64,000 nt of DNA from a bacterium (GTDB taxonomy: Bacteria; Electryoneota; RPQS01). Made by a program: the position numbers and the translations under genes. The first letter of the stretch is position 1; each line of letters starts with the position of its first letter. The stretch is from positions 248,001 through 312,000 of the forward strand of contig JADJEH010000001.1 in assembly GCA_016702305.1 (NCBI GenBank), in the 5' to 3' direction. Under the pieces are notes generated by a model. That model was not told where the DNA came from. It was given only the letters and a program-made list of their open reading frames with translations, and did no database searches. Of the stretch, positions 7,567 through 16,380 are shown in pieces.

Positions 7567-10336
7567 TCTACTTGTCTTGCAGTGGGCGCGATTGGGAGAC
7601 TTATTCCATTCGCGCCCGGCAATGGCAGCGGCGTGGCGCGAGTGGCGTCCCGCGCGCTTGGTCATGTGTTGTGATGCAGCGTATGAGTCAATTGCCCGCG
7701 AGTTTCCTGAAGTCGATGATGTTCTGCCGATTGACTTTCGAATCCTGACATCCGTACTACGAGGAGACACTGATCTGCCGGATGCAATGTCCGAAATGCT
7801 TCGCATTGTGGGCGCGTCGCAGTCCTTTGACATTGTTCTCAATCTGACGAATCACGGCGCGGCATGGCAGTTTGCGAAAAGCACCGGAGCCGCGCGTTGT
7901 CTTGGCTACGGTGCGGCAGGCAGTCAAGACCACAATGACGGCGGCTTTGGAAGTCCGGGTCTGCCATTTGGCCCGCAACACATTTCATCAGTCTGGTCGG
8001 CCTTCATAGTCAACGCCAATCAGCCGGTGCCGCGCAGTCTTAACACCTCGCGGAGCGTTCCGTCCAAGAGCGATGTGGCCATTCTGTGTGACGCGGGAGA
8101 GAGCGAGCGCGATCTCACCGCGGATCTGTTGGATCGCATCATTGAAGCGGTTCAACGCGCAGGGATCGGCACCATCACTCTGCTTGGTGCGCGCTCTGCG
8201 AACAACACTTTCAGTACGCTTGGCTGCCTGCGTGATCTGCGAGGTCAAACTTCGCTATTGGACCTAAAACGCGAGCTCGGCAACTCGGTCGCGGTAATCG
8301 GACCGGATACTGGCGGCCTGCACTTTGCCGCTGCTCTGGGAAAACCGGTGTTTGGAATCTACCTTGCGGGCGCGAGAGAACAGCTCACAGGCCCACTTAG
8401 TCATCGCTGTCACTGTTTGCAAGCAATGACAGCAGCAGAACTGACGCCAGTGATTCAGGACGAGCTTGACGCGTGGTTAATGAAACTTTCAACGTCGACG
8501 ACCTTGGACCATATTGCCGCTACAAGTGACGCATGGTCAATGGACGTCAGCATTGTCATCCCCGAGCACGCACAGACATACTATGCCGACGTGCTGCTTC
8601 GTCAACTGGCGCAGTGGCGGCCGACGCTGCGCGCGGAAGTCATCGTCGTCAGCGGCGGACTCGATTCGCTTGATCTGTCCCACGCCCGTGCAAGAAGCCT
8701 GGTCGTAGTGGACGCGCAGTGCGAGGTGCGCACGTTTGCGCAAGCCTGCAATCGCGGTTCGTTGATGGCTCGCGGCGCGTGGTTACTCTTTCTGAACGAC
8801 GACTGCGAACTGACTCTTGAAAATCTCGATCAGCTCCTGTCTGAACGAGTTTCTGGGAAAATCAGCGGACCGCGTCTGCGTGACTGGGATGGTGAATTGC
8901 AAGCCGCTGGCTTTCACGTTTCGCGCCGCGGTGTTGTCGAGCGCGGCGGAGCAGGCGAGCAATGTGAACTCGACGGGGGCCACGTACACGGGTTGTCAGC
9001 CGCAGCAATGCTCATTGAGCATGATCTGTTCGACGATCTCGGTGGCTTCGCCGATTGTTACCGCAACGGGTACGAAGATGTGGACCTGTGCTTGCGCGCA
9101 AGTGAACGCGGGATTGCCATGCATGTGGCGAATGCCGATATCATGCATTATCGCGGTTCGGCGCCGGACCGCTATCAAGCAGATAACAGCAATGCTGCGA
9201 CTTTGCGAAATCGTTGGGAGGACCGCTTGAGGGGCGATGCATCAGCCATCGCTATTCAGAATGGCGTGGGTTGCCCAATTGTGATCCTCTCCGACGAGCA
9301 CCCGCATAGCGCCGGCGCGGTCTTGCGATGGCGCTCGCCATTGACGAAGATTGGTTTGCGCGAAAATCGCGACTTCGTGTGGCTGCACGCTATAACCGAA
9401 AACACCGCGCAAGTCGCCGGTATCCTCGGTGAGGCCAAAGTGCTCGTCGTGTTTCGCTCTATCAGCGATCCGGCACTGCGGGAATTAGTCCTGACGACTC
9501 AGCGTCAACGAAATCTCACTCTGTGTTTTGACGCCGACGACATTCTGCTTGACCGCTTTCCAGCCGGAAGCCGACGATCGGTGTTGCGCGCGGACTTCGA
9601 ACGCGGCGTCCGCGAGATCGCCGCTGCCGCCACTACTGTAACAGCTCCCAACGCCGCAATCCTCGCGAATCTTACGGTGCGAGCGTCGCGGACACATGTC
9701 ATCCCGTCGCTGTCGATGTCCGAGCACTTCTCGAAACCGCTGCTCTCTAACGATGCGAGCTGCACGCGAATAGGATATGCAGGCGGAAAGGCGCATGCTT
9801 TGGATCTTGCGCTGGTCACTCCTGTAATCGAAGATATCCTTGAGCAGAATGAACGCACGTTCTTCTATTGGTGGGGCGCTCATCCCGGACCCATTGCGTA
9901 CCATCCTCAAGTGCGCCGCGGCGGAAGCTGGCAATCGAATTACATGCGGCATCTTGCCCGGCTCACTCGGGCGCCGATTGATCTTTGGCTCGTGCCTCTG
10001 GCCGAATCGAGATCCAATGCTGCGCGTTCACCGATCAAGGCATACGAATACATCGGTGCAATGCGTCCCTGCCTTTTTTCACAAGTGTCACCTTTCAGCG
10101 ACCTACTGAGTGATAGTGCGCCGGGGCTGTTGGTAGAGAACACGCATGCGGCGTGGCGATCAGCCATAGAGTCATGGCTGTTCTCGAGCGACCGGAGTCG
10201 TAGGCTGGAGCAGTTACTGGCGGCGCGGACACGAATCCAGCTAGCGTCGCAAGATACCTCTGCTTACGAAAGTTTCACTGGAAATATGCTCAAGACGCGC
10301 CGCGAATCGCTTGCCGATCATGTGGTAATGGCATGA
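7547..10336 (+). CDS. Three-domain glycosyltransferase fusion (GT9, GT2, GT-B)
   Basis: This 929-residue protein appears to join three transferase folds. Residues 1-315 resemble heptosyltransferases (GT9): LLVLQWARLGDLFHSRPAM at the start and VIGPDTGGLHFAAALGKPVF late. Residues 325-560 form a GT2 domain: VSIVIPEHAQTYYADVLLRQ, CNRGSLMARGAWLLFLNDDC and GYEDVDLCLRASERG. Residues 570-929 look like a diverged GT-B domain (LCFDADDILLD, RIGYAGGKAHALDLALVTPV, SPIKAYEYIGAMRPCLFS). The start is GTG 7547 inside the end of the previous gene, and the stop overlaps the next gene by four bases (ATGA), so translation is probably coupled. The third domain assignment is weaker than the first two. It is likely to build part of the flagellar glycan. 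Confidence 0.82.
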   Translation: MSEQRPNLLVLQWARLGDLFHSRPAMAAAWREWRPARLVMCCDAAYESIAREFPEVDDVLPIDFRILTSVLRGDTDLPDAMSEMLRIVGASQSFDIVLNLTNHGAAWQFAKSTGAARCLGYGAAGSQDHNDGGFGSPGLPFGPQHISSVWSAFIVNANQPVPRSLNTSRSVPSKSDVAILCDAGESERDLTADLLDRIIEAVQRAGIGTITLLGARSANNTFSTLGCLRDLRGQTSLLDLKRELGNSVAVIGPDTGGLHFAAALGKPVFGIYLAGAREQLTGPLSHRCHCLQAMTAAELTPVIQDELDAWLMKLSTSTTLDHIAATSDAWSMDVSIVIPEHAQTYYADVLLRQLAQWRPTLRAEVIVVSGGLDSLDLSHARARSLVVVDAQCEVRTFAQACNRGSLMARGAWLLFLNDDCELTLENLDQLLSERVSGKISGPRLRDWDGELQAAGFHVSRRGVVERGGAGEQCELDGGHVHGLSAAAMLIEHDLFDDLGGFADCYRNGYEDVDLCLRASERGIAMHVANADIMHYRGSAPDRYQADNSNAATLRNRWEDRLRGDASAIAIQNGVGCPIVILSDEHPHSAGAVLRWRSPLTKIGLRENRDFVWLHAITENTAQVAGILGEAKVLVVFRSISDPALRELVLTTQRQRNLTLCFDADDILLDRFPAGSRRSVLRADFERGVREIAAAATTVTAPNAAILANLTVRASRTHVIPSLSMSEHFSKPLLSNDASCTRIGYAGGKAHALDLALVTPVIEDILEQNERTFFYWWGAHPGPIAYHPQVRRGGSWQSNYMRHLARLTRAPIDLWLVPLAESRSNAARSPIKAYEYIGAMRPCLFSQVSPFSDLLSDSAPGLLVENTHAAWRSAIESWLFSSDRSRRLEQLLAARTRIQLASQDTSAYESFTGNMLKTRRESLADHVVMA

Positions 10337-11499
10337 ATCAATTTGTGCTTAAACGAGCGGAGAGCGGTGAGTGGACCGCCATGCACAAGGAGACAGGAGT
10401 ACTCGTGCATAGCGCCGTGTCACCGCAAAGCGAAGCCGAGCGTGCGGCCTTGAGCATTCAGGCCCTCAGTGACGATCCGGTCATCTTGATCGGCGTTGGC
10501 CTTGGCTATTTGGCGCGCGAGCTCGCCAGTCGAGGAATGTCAATTCAATGCTATGAGCCATTTGCTGACCTCACACTGCATCTCGAAACTGCGCAGTTGC
10601 AGTCAGGCGACGCCGGCGAAGTCTTCAGCGGCCTTGAATTGCTTGCGGATGCTACATCTGGTGTTGGTACCGGTAAACGCACAATCATCGCACCTTACGT
10701 TCTTGCACTGCAATCCTATCTACCGCAGCCGCTTCGCGAGTTGATCGCGGAAAAGCATGTTCTGACGCAGTCACGCAAGAAGTACGCGCCAATTATCAAG
10801 CGTAACATTGACGCGAATCTCCTATTGTGGCACAAGCTGCCGAAAATTCAGTTGAGTGCGCATCAATCACCAAAACTTGGCGTGGCTGTTGGCGCCGGGC
10901 CTACGCTCACAGCTTGCGTAGAGACGCTGTGCGCCGCGCGCAGCAAATTGCTTTTGGTCGCTGCGTCGGGAGCCGTACCAGCACTGATGTCGGCAGGCAT
11001 CGAGCCGGATTGGATTGTTGTGTTAGAGTCGAGTGACGCGGCAGAACGTGATCTTGATTTTGTTTCGCCGGCGAGTCGACTTGTGGTCTTTCCCTGGTCA
11101 CATCCCGCAGCTCTCGAATGTAACCGTGGCTTGGTTTTCGCTGCCGACGAGGACGATCTCCATACGCACAGCGGAACGAGCGGAATTGCCGCAGCCGATC
11201 TGGCTTTGAAACTTACCAACCGCGAGCTGTTTTTGGTTGGCATGGAGTTGTCGGATGCGGATGGCGAGTATGCCACAGGTGCGTTGCGTGAAAGCGCCAA
11301 TGTGGCGCGTTCTGCACCGAAATTCATGGTCATGCGTCATGCGGCGGAGGAGTGGGCCTTGCAAAACGACATGTGCAGCATCATGCAAGTCGTTCCAAGT
11401 GGTGTTGCGCCGGTACGGGGAATGGAGCCGGTGCTAGCAGGTGACTTTTCAAACGCTTTGCATTCACGCATCTCAGCACGTATCCAGGCGTCTGTATAA
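10333..11499 (+). CDS. Maf-like DUF115 protein, motility-associated
   Basis: The 388-residue product matches the DUF115/MptE-like fold found in motility-associated factors (Maf), the transferases that attach nonulosonic acids to flagellin. Visible signatures are ILIGVGLGYLARELASRG, which is Rossmann-like, then KLGVAVGAGPTLTACVETL, the family's glycine-rich AGPSL-type motif. LLVAASGAVPALMSAGIEPD and LFLVGMELSD follow. Classical flagellar Maf proteins are often about 600 residues, so this is a short version with little beyond the core. It starts inside the previous stop codon (ATGA) and is three bases from the next gene. Its location in a flagellin glycosylation island supports a Maf role, although no nonulosonic acid synthesis gene is in the window. 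Confidence 0.75.
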   Translation: MNQFVLKRAESGEWTAMHKETGVLVHSAVSPQSEAERAALSIQALSDDPVILIGVGLGYLARELASRGMSIQCYEPFADLTLHLETAQLQSGDAGEVFSGLELLADATSGVGTGKRTIIAPYVLALQSYLPQPLRELIAEKHVLTQSRKKYAPIIKRNIDANLLLWHKLPKIQLSAHQSPKLGVAVGAGPTLTACVETLCAARSKLLLVAASGAVPALMSAGIEPDWIVVLESSDAAERDLDFVSPASRLVVFPWSHPAALECNRGLVFAADEDDLHTHSGTSGIAAADLALKLTNRELFLVGMELSDADGEYATGALRESANVARSAPKFMVMRHAAEEWALQNDMCSIMQVVPSGVAPVRGMEPVLAGDFSNALHSRISARIQASV

Positions 11500-11502
11500 A
11501 CA

Positions 11503-12825
11503 ATGATTCGACTCACACACACTTCCATGGACATGCGTCTGCCGCAACGCACGATTGTTGTGCCAACACCGCTTTACGGCGGCAGCCTACCGATCGCGTA
11601 TCACGCGGCATCGGCCTTCGAGCAGTTGGGAAACAATGTGCATGTGCTGCCTTTTGACAGTGCGTACTCGCTTTATGAGTTGTTCGGTGGAGTGGGTGCC
11701 ATGGCTCCGCGACTTAAGGGGCGGCTTGCCGAGTTGTTGGCGGACTTCGCGTGTGAAACGGCTATTGCCCTGCATGCGGACCTCGTGTGGTACACCGCTC
11801 AAAGCCCGGTGACCATTGCTGCATTGCAACGACTTCGCGAGGCCGGTATTACCACCGCGCTCTGGTTCGTTGAAGATGTGCGGCGATTCGACTACTGGCG
11901 CCACATCGTAGCTGACTTTGACTGCGTCTATACTATTCAGGTCGGCGACGCTGCAGAGGCACTGCGGCAGCATGGCGCGCGAAAAGTCGTGTACTTGCCG
12001 ATGGCGGCCAATCCCGCTTTGCATCGACCGCTCACAATCGCTGATGCCGATCGCTTGCGGTACGGTGCTCCGGTGTCGTTTGTTGGCGCAGGATATCCCA
12101 ACCGTGTCGCGCTGTTCGAGCGTCTGCCCATTCCCGACCTAAAGATCTGGGGCAATGACTGGCCGACAGAGTGGAACAGCCGTCTGCAGGAGAATGGCCG
12201 CCGGGTAACGTCTGAAGAGACCGCGCTAATTTACAACGCTTCCAAAATCAACCTGAATCTGCACAGTGCGGTCAATGACGAGCTTCTGATGCGCGGTGAC
12301 TTCGTCAATCCGCGCACCTTTGAGATTGCCGCCTGCGGGGCGTTTCAACTCGTAAACGACCAAGCGCCATTGGCCGATCTGTTTGATGATAGCGAAGTTG
12401 CCGTGGTTCGTTCGCTTCAAGATCTTGTCAGCGCGCTTGAGCGCTTCTCCAAAGACGAGGGAATGCGTTCGGCGATGGCCGAGCGAGCTCGCCAACGTGT
12501 GTTGCGCGAGCATACTTATGTTCAGCGGATGCGAGCCGCGCTCGAGGCGTTGTTCCCAAATCATGGAACAGTGGATCGGTCGCCGCAAAAGGCTGCCCGT
12601 TCGACGGCACTTTACACCATGCGCGATCTGAAGGATGCGGCTTGGGGCGACGCGGATATGCAGGAATTTCTTTCGCAGTTTGCTGACAACGAGCGTGCGG
12701 CGCTTGATACGTTGGTTTCCAAACTTCCCAACGGAACGCGCTCGATGACACGTGCCGAGATGATCGTCCTTCTCATGAAGGAGTTTCGGCAGTGGGGAGT
12801 GGACAAAGGAGTCATTGTAGCGTGA
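11503..12825 (+). CDS. CgeB-like glycosyltransferase
   Basis: The 440-residue protein resembles the CgeB/DUF3880-type GT-B transferases seen in spore and flagellar glycosylation loci. Supporting segments are the N-terminal VVPTPLYGGSLPIAYH, the mid-protein FVGAGYPNRVALFERLP followed by LKIWGNDW, and the donor-site-like region NPRTFEIAACGAFQLVND followed by DLFDDSEVAVVRS. The last 80 residues are an extra helical tail. ATG 11503 is the first start; ATG 11530 (MDMRLPQ) is also possible. It lies three bases after the Maf-like gene, and its stop overlaps the next start (GTGA). Substrate unknown. Confidence 0.78.
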   Translation: MIRLTHTSMDMRLPQRTIVVPTPLYGGSLPIAYHAASAFEQLGNNVHVLPFDSAYSLYELFGGVGAMAPRLKGRLAELLADFACETAIALHADLVWYTAQSPVTIAALQRLREAGITTALWFVEDVRRFDYWRHIVADFDCVYTIQVGDAAEALRQHGARKVVYLPMAANPALHRPLTIADADRLRYGAPVSFVGAGYPNRVALFERLPIPDLKIWGNDWPTEWNSRLQENGRRVTSEETALIYNASKINLNLHSAVNDELLMRGDFVNPRTFEIAACGAFQLVNDQAPLADLFDDSEVAVVRSLQDLVSALERFSKDEGMRSAMAERARQRVLREHTYVQRMRAALEALFPNHGTVDRSPQKAARSTALYTMRDLKDAAWGDADMQEFLSQFADNERAALDTLVSKLPNGTRSMTRAEMIVLLMKEFRQWGVDKGVIVA

Positions 12826-14375
12826 AGCGGGCACTGGTCATCGCTATCACCCGGCTCGGCGATCTCATTCAAATCGAGCCGATGCTGCGCGCACTCAAAG
12901 CAGCCGGACGCGCCGAGCACATAACCTTGCTGGTGGAGAGATCCTTTGTCGATATCGCATCCGAACTGCCTTCAGCGGATGATCTGCAAGTTGTGGACTT
13001 CGCGAAGATTCTCGGTACCCTAAACGGCAGCTCGGGTGTGCTTCCAGTGGCCGACTATATGGCACTGTCACATGCAATCGTGCGTGAAAAGCACGCGACG
13101 CTTGTCAACGTTACGCACACTCGACCTTCGATGGTCCTCGCGGCGCTTGCGGGAGAAGATTCCATTGGCGTAACACTTGACCGGGACGGTCATCAAGTCG
13201 TGAACAACTCGTGGCTGCAGTATTTCTTCGCGACGAATTTGGCGAGGCCATGGTGCTCCTTCAATCTTGTTGATATCTACGTAAACGCCATTACGCCACA
13301 GACGAAGTTCGCTGATCGAAAGCCGCAGCTACTCGACTCGGCGCCCGGACAACGGGCTGTGCGGAGAGACTGGCAGGGTCTGAAAGTGCTGCTGCACGCG
13401 GGTGCGTCTCAATCGGATAAGCAATGGCCGGAGCAGTCGTTTGTTCATTTGGCCAAGGCGCTTCTGGACCGCGGCGCGAGCATCGCCCTAATCGGCGCGC
13501 GGCGTTTGGAGTCGAATCATCCATTCCCGACGCACGCTCGCTTGCAGGACCTGACGGGCCGAACGTCGGTGCGCGATGTGATTGAGCTATGCCGCCAAGC
13601 GGATGTTATGGTGTCCGCGGATTCCGGTCCGGTGCATATTGCGGCGGCGACGCGCTTGCCATTAGTTGTGATCGAGGGCGGATCGGCGCATGCCTTTGAG
13701 ACGGCGCCCTATGATCTGAACGCGCTTGTACTGCAGCCCCATCTATCGGATGTCACCAAACGCATTCCGAGCAAGTCGGTGACGTCGGCGCCCGCGGAAG
13801 TCGTACCGGTTACGGCTGTGCTTGCCGCGCTTGAACTGCGGATGTTCGGCGAGCCCATCGCGTTGCCGACTCGCGAGTACACGATCTATGAAACGCGTGA
13901 AGATAGGAACGTTCCCGGGTTGATGCTTGCGCCGGTGGTCGGTACGCATCGCGCTTATGAATCATGGCAACGCAGACTGCGGCGTTTCTGGTCCCAGGCC
14001 ATCGGCGGTGAAGCGTCGTTGAACGCCAGCGTTGAGGGCGAAATCGCTCGTCTATTTTCGGACTGCGCGCAGCAGGCGCAGCGCGTAAGCAGGGCGGCAT
14101 CGTCTGTTGCGACGCTGCAAGCGCGCGCCAACGCTTTGTCCGCGGCTGAACGAAAACTACAAGAGCGACTCCTGCGCCAGCCCGCCCTGCATCACGTCGC
14201 GCAGTTCCTGCAAATCGCCCGTTCAAGCGTTCAGGGTGACGTGGCGCGGCAGGCCGATGCGTTGGCCGCGCTGTATTCCGCTTGCAGTATGGCGGCCGAC
14301 GCGCTTGACAAAGCCAACAGTGAAATGATTAACATGACATATCGCAACACTCCATCCCTCGAGGGGGTAGCATGA
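12822..14375 (+). CDS. GT9 heptosyltransferase-like protein with helical C-terminal extension
   Basis: I start at GTG 12822, which overlaps the previous stop by four bases and lies ten bases after AAAGGAG. This gives the standard GT9 N-terminus VKRALVIAITRLGDLIQIEP. An upstream in-frame start would add ten residues with no homology. The GT9 core has LLHAGASQSDKQWPEQSF, ALIGARR, LTGRTSVRDVIELCRQADVM and SADSGPVHIAAATRLPLV, the classic donor-site motif. From about residue 380 to 517 a helical region rich in Ala, Gln and Arg is not part of the GT9 fold. This is the second GT9 domain in the island. No lipid A core gene is adjacent, so a flagellar substrate is more likely than LPS, though this is inference. 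Confidence 0.82.
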   Translation: MKRALVIAITRLGDLIQIEPMLRALKAAGRAEHITLLVERSFVDIASELPSADDLQVVDFAKILGTLNGSSGVLPVADYMALSHAIVREKHATLVNVTHTRPSMVLAALAGEDSIGVTLDRDGHQVVNNSWLQYFFATNLARPWCSFNLVDIYVNAITPQTKFADRKPQLLDSAPGQRAVRRDWQGLKVLLHAGASQSDKQWPEQSFVHLAKALLDRGASIALIGARRLESNHPFPTHARLQDLTGRTSVRDVIELCRQADVMVSADSGPVHIAAATRLPLVVIEGGSAHAFETAPYDLNALVLQPHLSDVTKRIPSKSVTSAPAEVVPVTAVLAALELRMFGEPIALPTREYTIYETREDRNVPGLMLAPVVGTHRAYESWQRRLRRFWSQAIGGEASLNASVEGEIARLFSDCAQQAQRVSRAASSVATLQARANALSAAERKLQERLLRQPALHHVAQFLQIARSSVQGDVARQADALAALYSACSMAADALDKANSEMINMTYRNTPSLEGVA

Positions 14376-15007
14376 AGATTCGCCTTAACGGTTTGGAACT
14401 ATCGAAGGAAGCTACCGGTGACCTGCTGGTCGGTCAGGTGCTCGCCGAAGTTCAACAAGAGATTCATCTCGGCGGCAAAATTCTGTTAGCCGCAAGTATT
14501 GACGGAACGCCGGTTGAAAACGGCTTTCGCCGCAAACGCCAATTGGCAACGCCCGTGACCCGCGTCGCAACGCTGGACCTGATGGTGCAGGAATCTTCGG
14601 CAGTAACCGAACAAATCCTCAAGGATTCCCTGCAAATTCAACAACAAGTTGCGACCGAATTGCCGGAATTGGCAACCAGTTTTCGAATCGGCGACGAATG
14701 CAACGCCAATCAACGGCTGGCGGATACGCTGGATCGTGTGATGCTGTCGTTGAAGGGGGCCGCACTGGCCATGCAGAAGGGCAAAGAGCGTTCGACTTAC
14801 TACGCCAGTTTCAATAAGGCCGGCACAGCCCTGATGCCCGTTCTTGATCGCGTGCTCGCGGCGCAGACGGCCGGTGACTATACCGCTCTGGCAGACGAGC
14901 TCGAATATCGCTTGCCTTCGGCTTTGCGCAACTGCCAGGACTGCATGGCCCAGATGGTAGCTAACCCGGTCAACTGCGGTGCGGAACGGACCCATGAAGC
15001 AAATTAA
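14372..15007 (+). CDS. Unknown 211-residue protein of the flagellar glycosylation island
   Basis: I do not recognise this protein. It starts inside the stop codon of the GT9 gene (ATGA overlap), so it is translationally coupled to it. Residues 1-75 look like a small beta-rich domain (MKIRLNGLELSKEATGDLLV, with GGKILLAASIDGTPVEN). Residues 75-200 are helical, with a repeated heptad flavour (EQILKDSLQIQQQVATELPE, LDRVMLSLKGAALAMQKGKE). CQDCM and a further Cys lie near the C-terminus. There is no signal peptide or membrane segment. It closes the island just before the first sigma-28 promoter. Its size and position would suit an accessory or chaperone-like protein for filament modification, but that is a guess. 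Confidence 0.7.
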   Translation: MKIRLNGLELSKEATGDLLVGQVLAEVQQEIHLGGKILLAASIDGTPVENGFRRKRQLATPVTRVATLDLMVQESSAVTEQILKDSLQIQQQVATELPELATSFRIGDECNANQRLADTLDRVMLSLKGAALAMQKGKERSTYYASFNKAGTALMPVLDRVLAAQTAGDYTALADELEYRLPSALRNCQDCMAQMVANPVNCGAERTHEAN

Positions 15008-15032
15008 AGTTCTCCGTCGGGTATTCCGATAA
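15005..15032 (+). promoter_or_regulatory. Sigma-28 (FliA)-type promoter for merR-flagellin 1
   Basis: TAAAGTTC (15005-15012) and TCCGATAA (15025-15032) each match seven of eight bases of the enterobacterial sigma-28 consensus TAAAGTTT / GCCGATAA. The spacer is 12 rather than 11 bases. It overlaps the stop codon of the preceding gene and lies 40 bases before the merR start, so the transcript should contain merR, flagellin 1, the FliT-like gene and the amidotransferase. Confidence 0.75.
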
Positions 15033-15071
15033 CCTGAGTGTAAGGAAAACGTATCAATCGGAGTACTTGAG

Positions 15072-15446
15072 ATGAAACACGATGAGATCCTAACGGTGCC
15101 GCGTACTCGATCTGCCAGGGCCCCCAAACTCTATTCGATCGGACAGGTTCACGCCATCACCGGCATTCCCAAACCGACGATCCGCTACTGGGAGAAGGAG
15201 TTCGAAAGCTATCTTGAACCGGCCCGGACCACTGGCAACCAGCGACGCTATGACGACAAGGCGATCGCCGATCTGGAGAAGATCAACTATCTTGTGAAAG
15301 TCCAGGGTTACACCCTGGAAGGCGCCAAGCGCAAACTCGAACTGCTGCGCAAGGTTGACACGGAACGACCTGTCAGCAACGATCCCATGGCCGAATTGGC
15401 CCGCGCGATGTCCGACTATCTGTTAAAGAAACTGTCCCGCGATTAG
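15072..15446 (+). CDS. MerR-family transcriptional regulator
   Basis: A 124-residue DNA-binding protein with a MerR-type winged helix-turn-helix. Residues 20-90 read LYSIGQVHAITGIPKPTIRY, WEKEF, then NQRRYDDKAIADLEKINYLV and QGYTLEGAKRKLE. There is no effector domain, only a 30-residue C-terminal tail. It belongs to the short single-domain MerR type common in non-model phyla. It lies 40 bases downstream of a sigma-28-type promoter and 28 bases upstream of flagellin 1. It is therefore probably made late in flagellar assembly and may adjust filament gene expression. No operator could be identified with confidence. Confidence 0.88.
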   Translation: MKHDEILTVPRTRSARAPKLYSIGQVHAITGIPKPTIRYWEKEFESYLEPARTTGNQRRYDDKAIADLEKINYLVKVQGYTLEGAKRKLELLRKVDTERPVSNDPMAELARAMSDYLLKKLSRD

Positions 15447-15474
15447 CGGGGAAACCTAATATCTCGGGAGTAAC

Positions 15475-16374
15475 ATGAGCACTCGTATCAATCACAACCT
15501 TCTGTCGCTATCGGGCCAGCGCTCGGTCTGGACGGCGCAGAATGACCTCGACTCCGCGGTACAGCGGCTGTCCAGCGGTCTCCGTATCAACTACGCGTGG
15601 GATGACCCCACCGGACTCGGCATCAGCGAACGCCTGCGCTCCGCCATCGGCGGTATGGTCGAAGCTGAAAAGAACGCAAGCTACAACATCAACATGATGC
15701 AGACCGCTGAAGGCGCGCTGGCCGTCATTGATGAGAAGCTTATCCGGATGCGCGCCATCGCTATTCAGGCGGCCAACGGCGTGCTAACCACGCTTGACCG
15801 TCAAGTCGCGAACGTGGAGTTTCAGCAGCTCAAGAGCGAAATGGACCGAATTGCCCGCTCGGCAAACTATAACGGATTCTATCTGCTCGACGGCTCGCGC
15901 CAAGCTTCGACGCTCAGCACCGACCCGACGCTCGCCCTCGGCTACAACGCCGTGACCACATCCGCCGAAGCGTCTTCGATCAAGTTCCACATCGGCGAGA
16001 ACAACGAGACGGGTCTGGATTTCTACTACATTAATATCGCCGGCATGACGGCATCGGATCTTGGTGTAGCAGGTTTGGATGTGTCGAATACCGCTACGGC
16101 GCAGAGCGCCATTGAATCGCTGATTGACGCGATCAATTCGAAGGACACCACCCGTACGTTCCTCGGCGCCATGGTCTCGCGGCTGCAGAACACGATTCTG
16201 AATCTCAAGATCCAGCGTGAAAATGCCACCGCTTCGGAATCCCAGATCCGCGATGCAGACTTCGCCGCCGAAATGTCCAACTTCACCCGCGCGCAAATCT
16301 TGATGCAGACCGGCGTCTCCATGCTGGGCCAGTCAAACCAGATCCCGAATATCGTCGCCCAATTGGTTGGCTAA
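15475..16374 (+). CDS. fliC: Flagellin 1
   Basis: The filament subunit, 299 residues. The N-terminal D0/D1 helix reads MSTRINHNLLSLSGQRSV and RLSSGLRINYAWDDPTGLG. The C-terminal D1/D0 helix reads ENATASESQIRDADFAAEMS and ends QILMQTGVSMLGQSNQIP. The common INSAxDDAAGLAI sequence is replaced by INYAWDDPTGLGI. The central variable region is short (about 100 residues), so the filament would have a small outer domain that could carry O-glycans on its Ser/Thr residues. A GGGAG ribosome site lies just upstream. The FliT-like gene follows after six bases. A paralogue of the same length lies at 18,644. Confidence 0.97.
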   Translation: MSTRINHNLLSLSGQRSVWTAQNDLDSAVQRLSSGLRINYAWDDPTGLGISERLRSAIGGMVEAEKNASYNINMMQTAEGALAVIDEKLIRMRAIAIQAANGVLTTLDRQVANVEFQQLKSEMDRIARSANYNGFYLLDGSRQASTLSTDPTLALGYNAVTTSAEASSIKFHIGENNETGLDFYYINIAGMTASDLGVAGLDVSNTATAQSAIESLIDAINSKDTTRTFLGAMVSRLQNTILNLKIQRENATASESQIRDADFAAEMSNFTRAQILMQTGVSMLGQSNQIPNIVAQLVG

Positions 16375-16380
16375 TGACGC

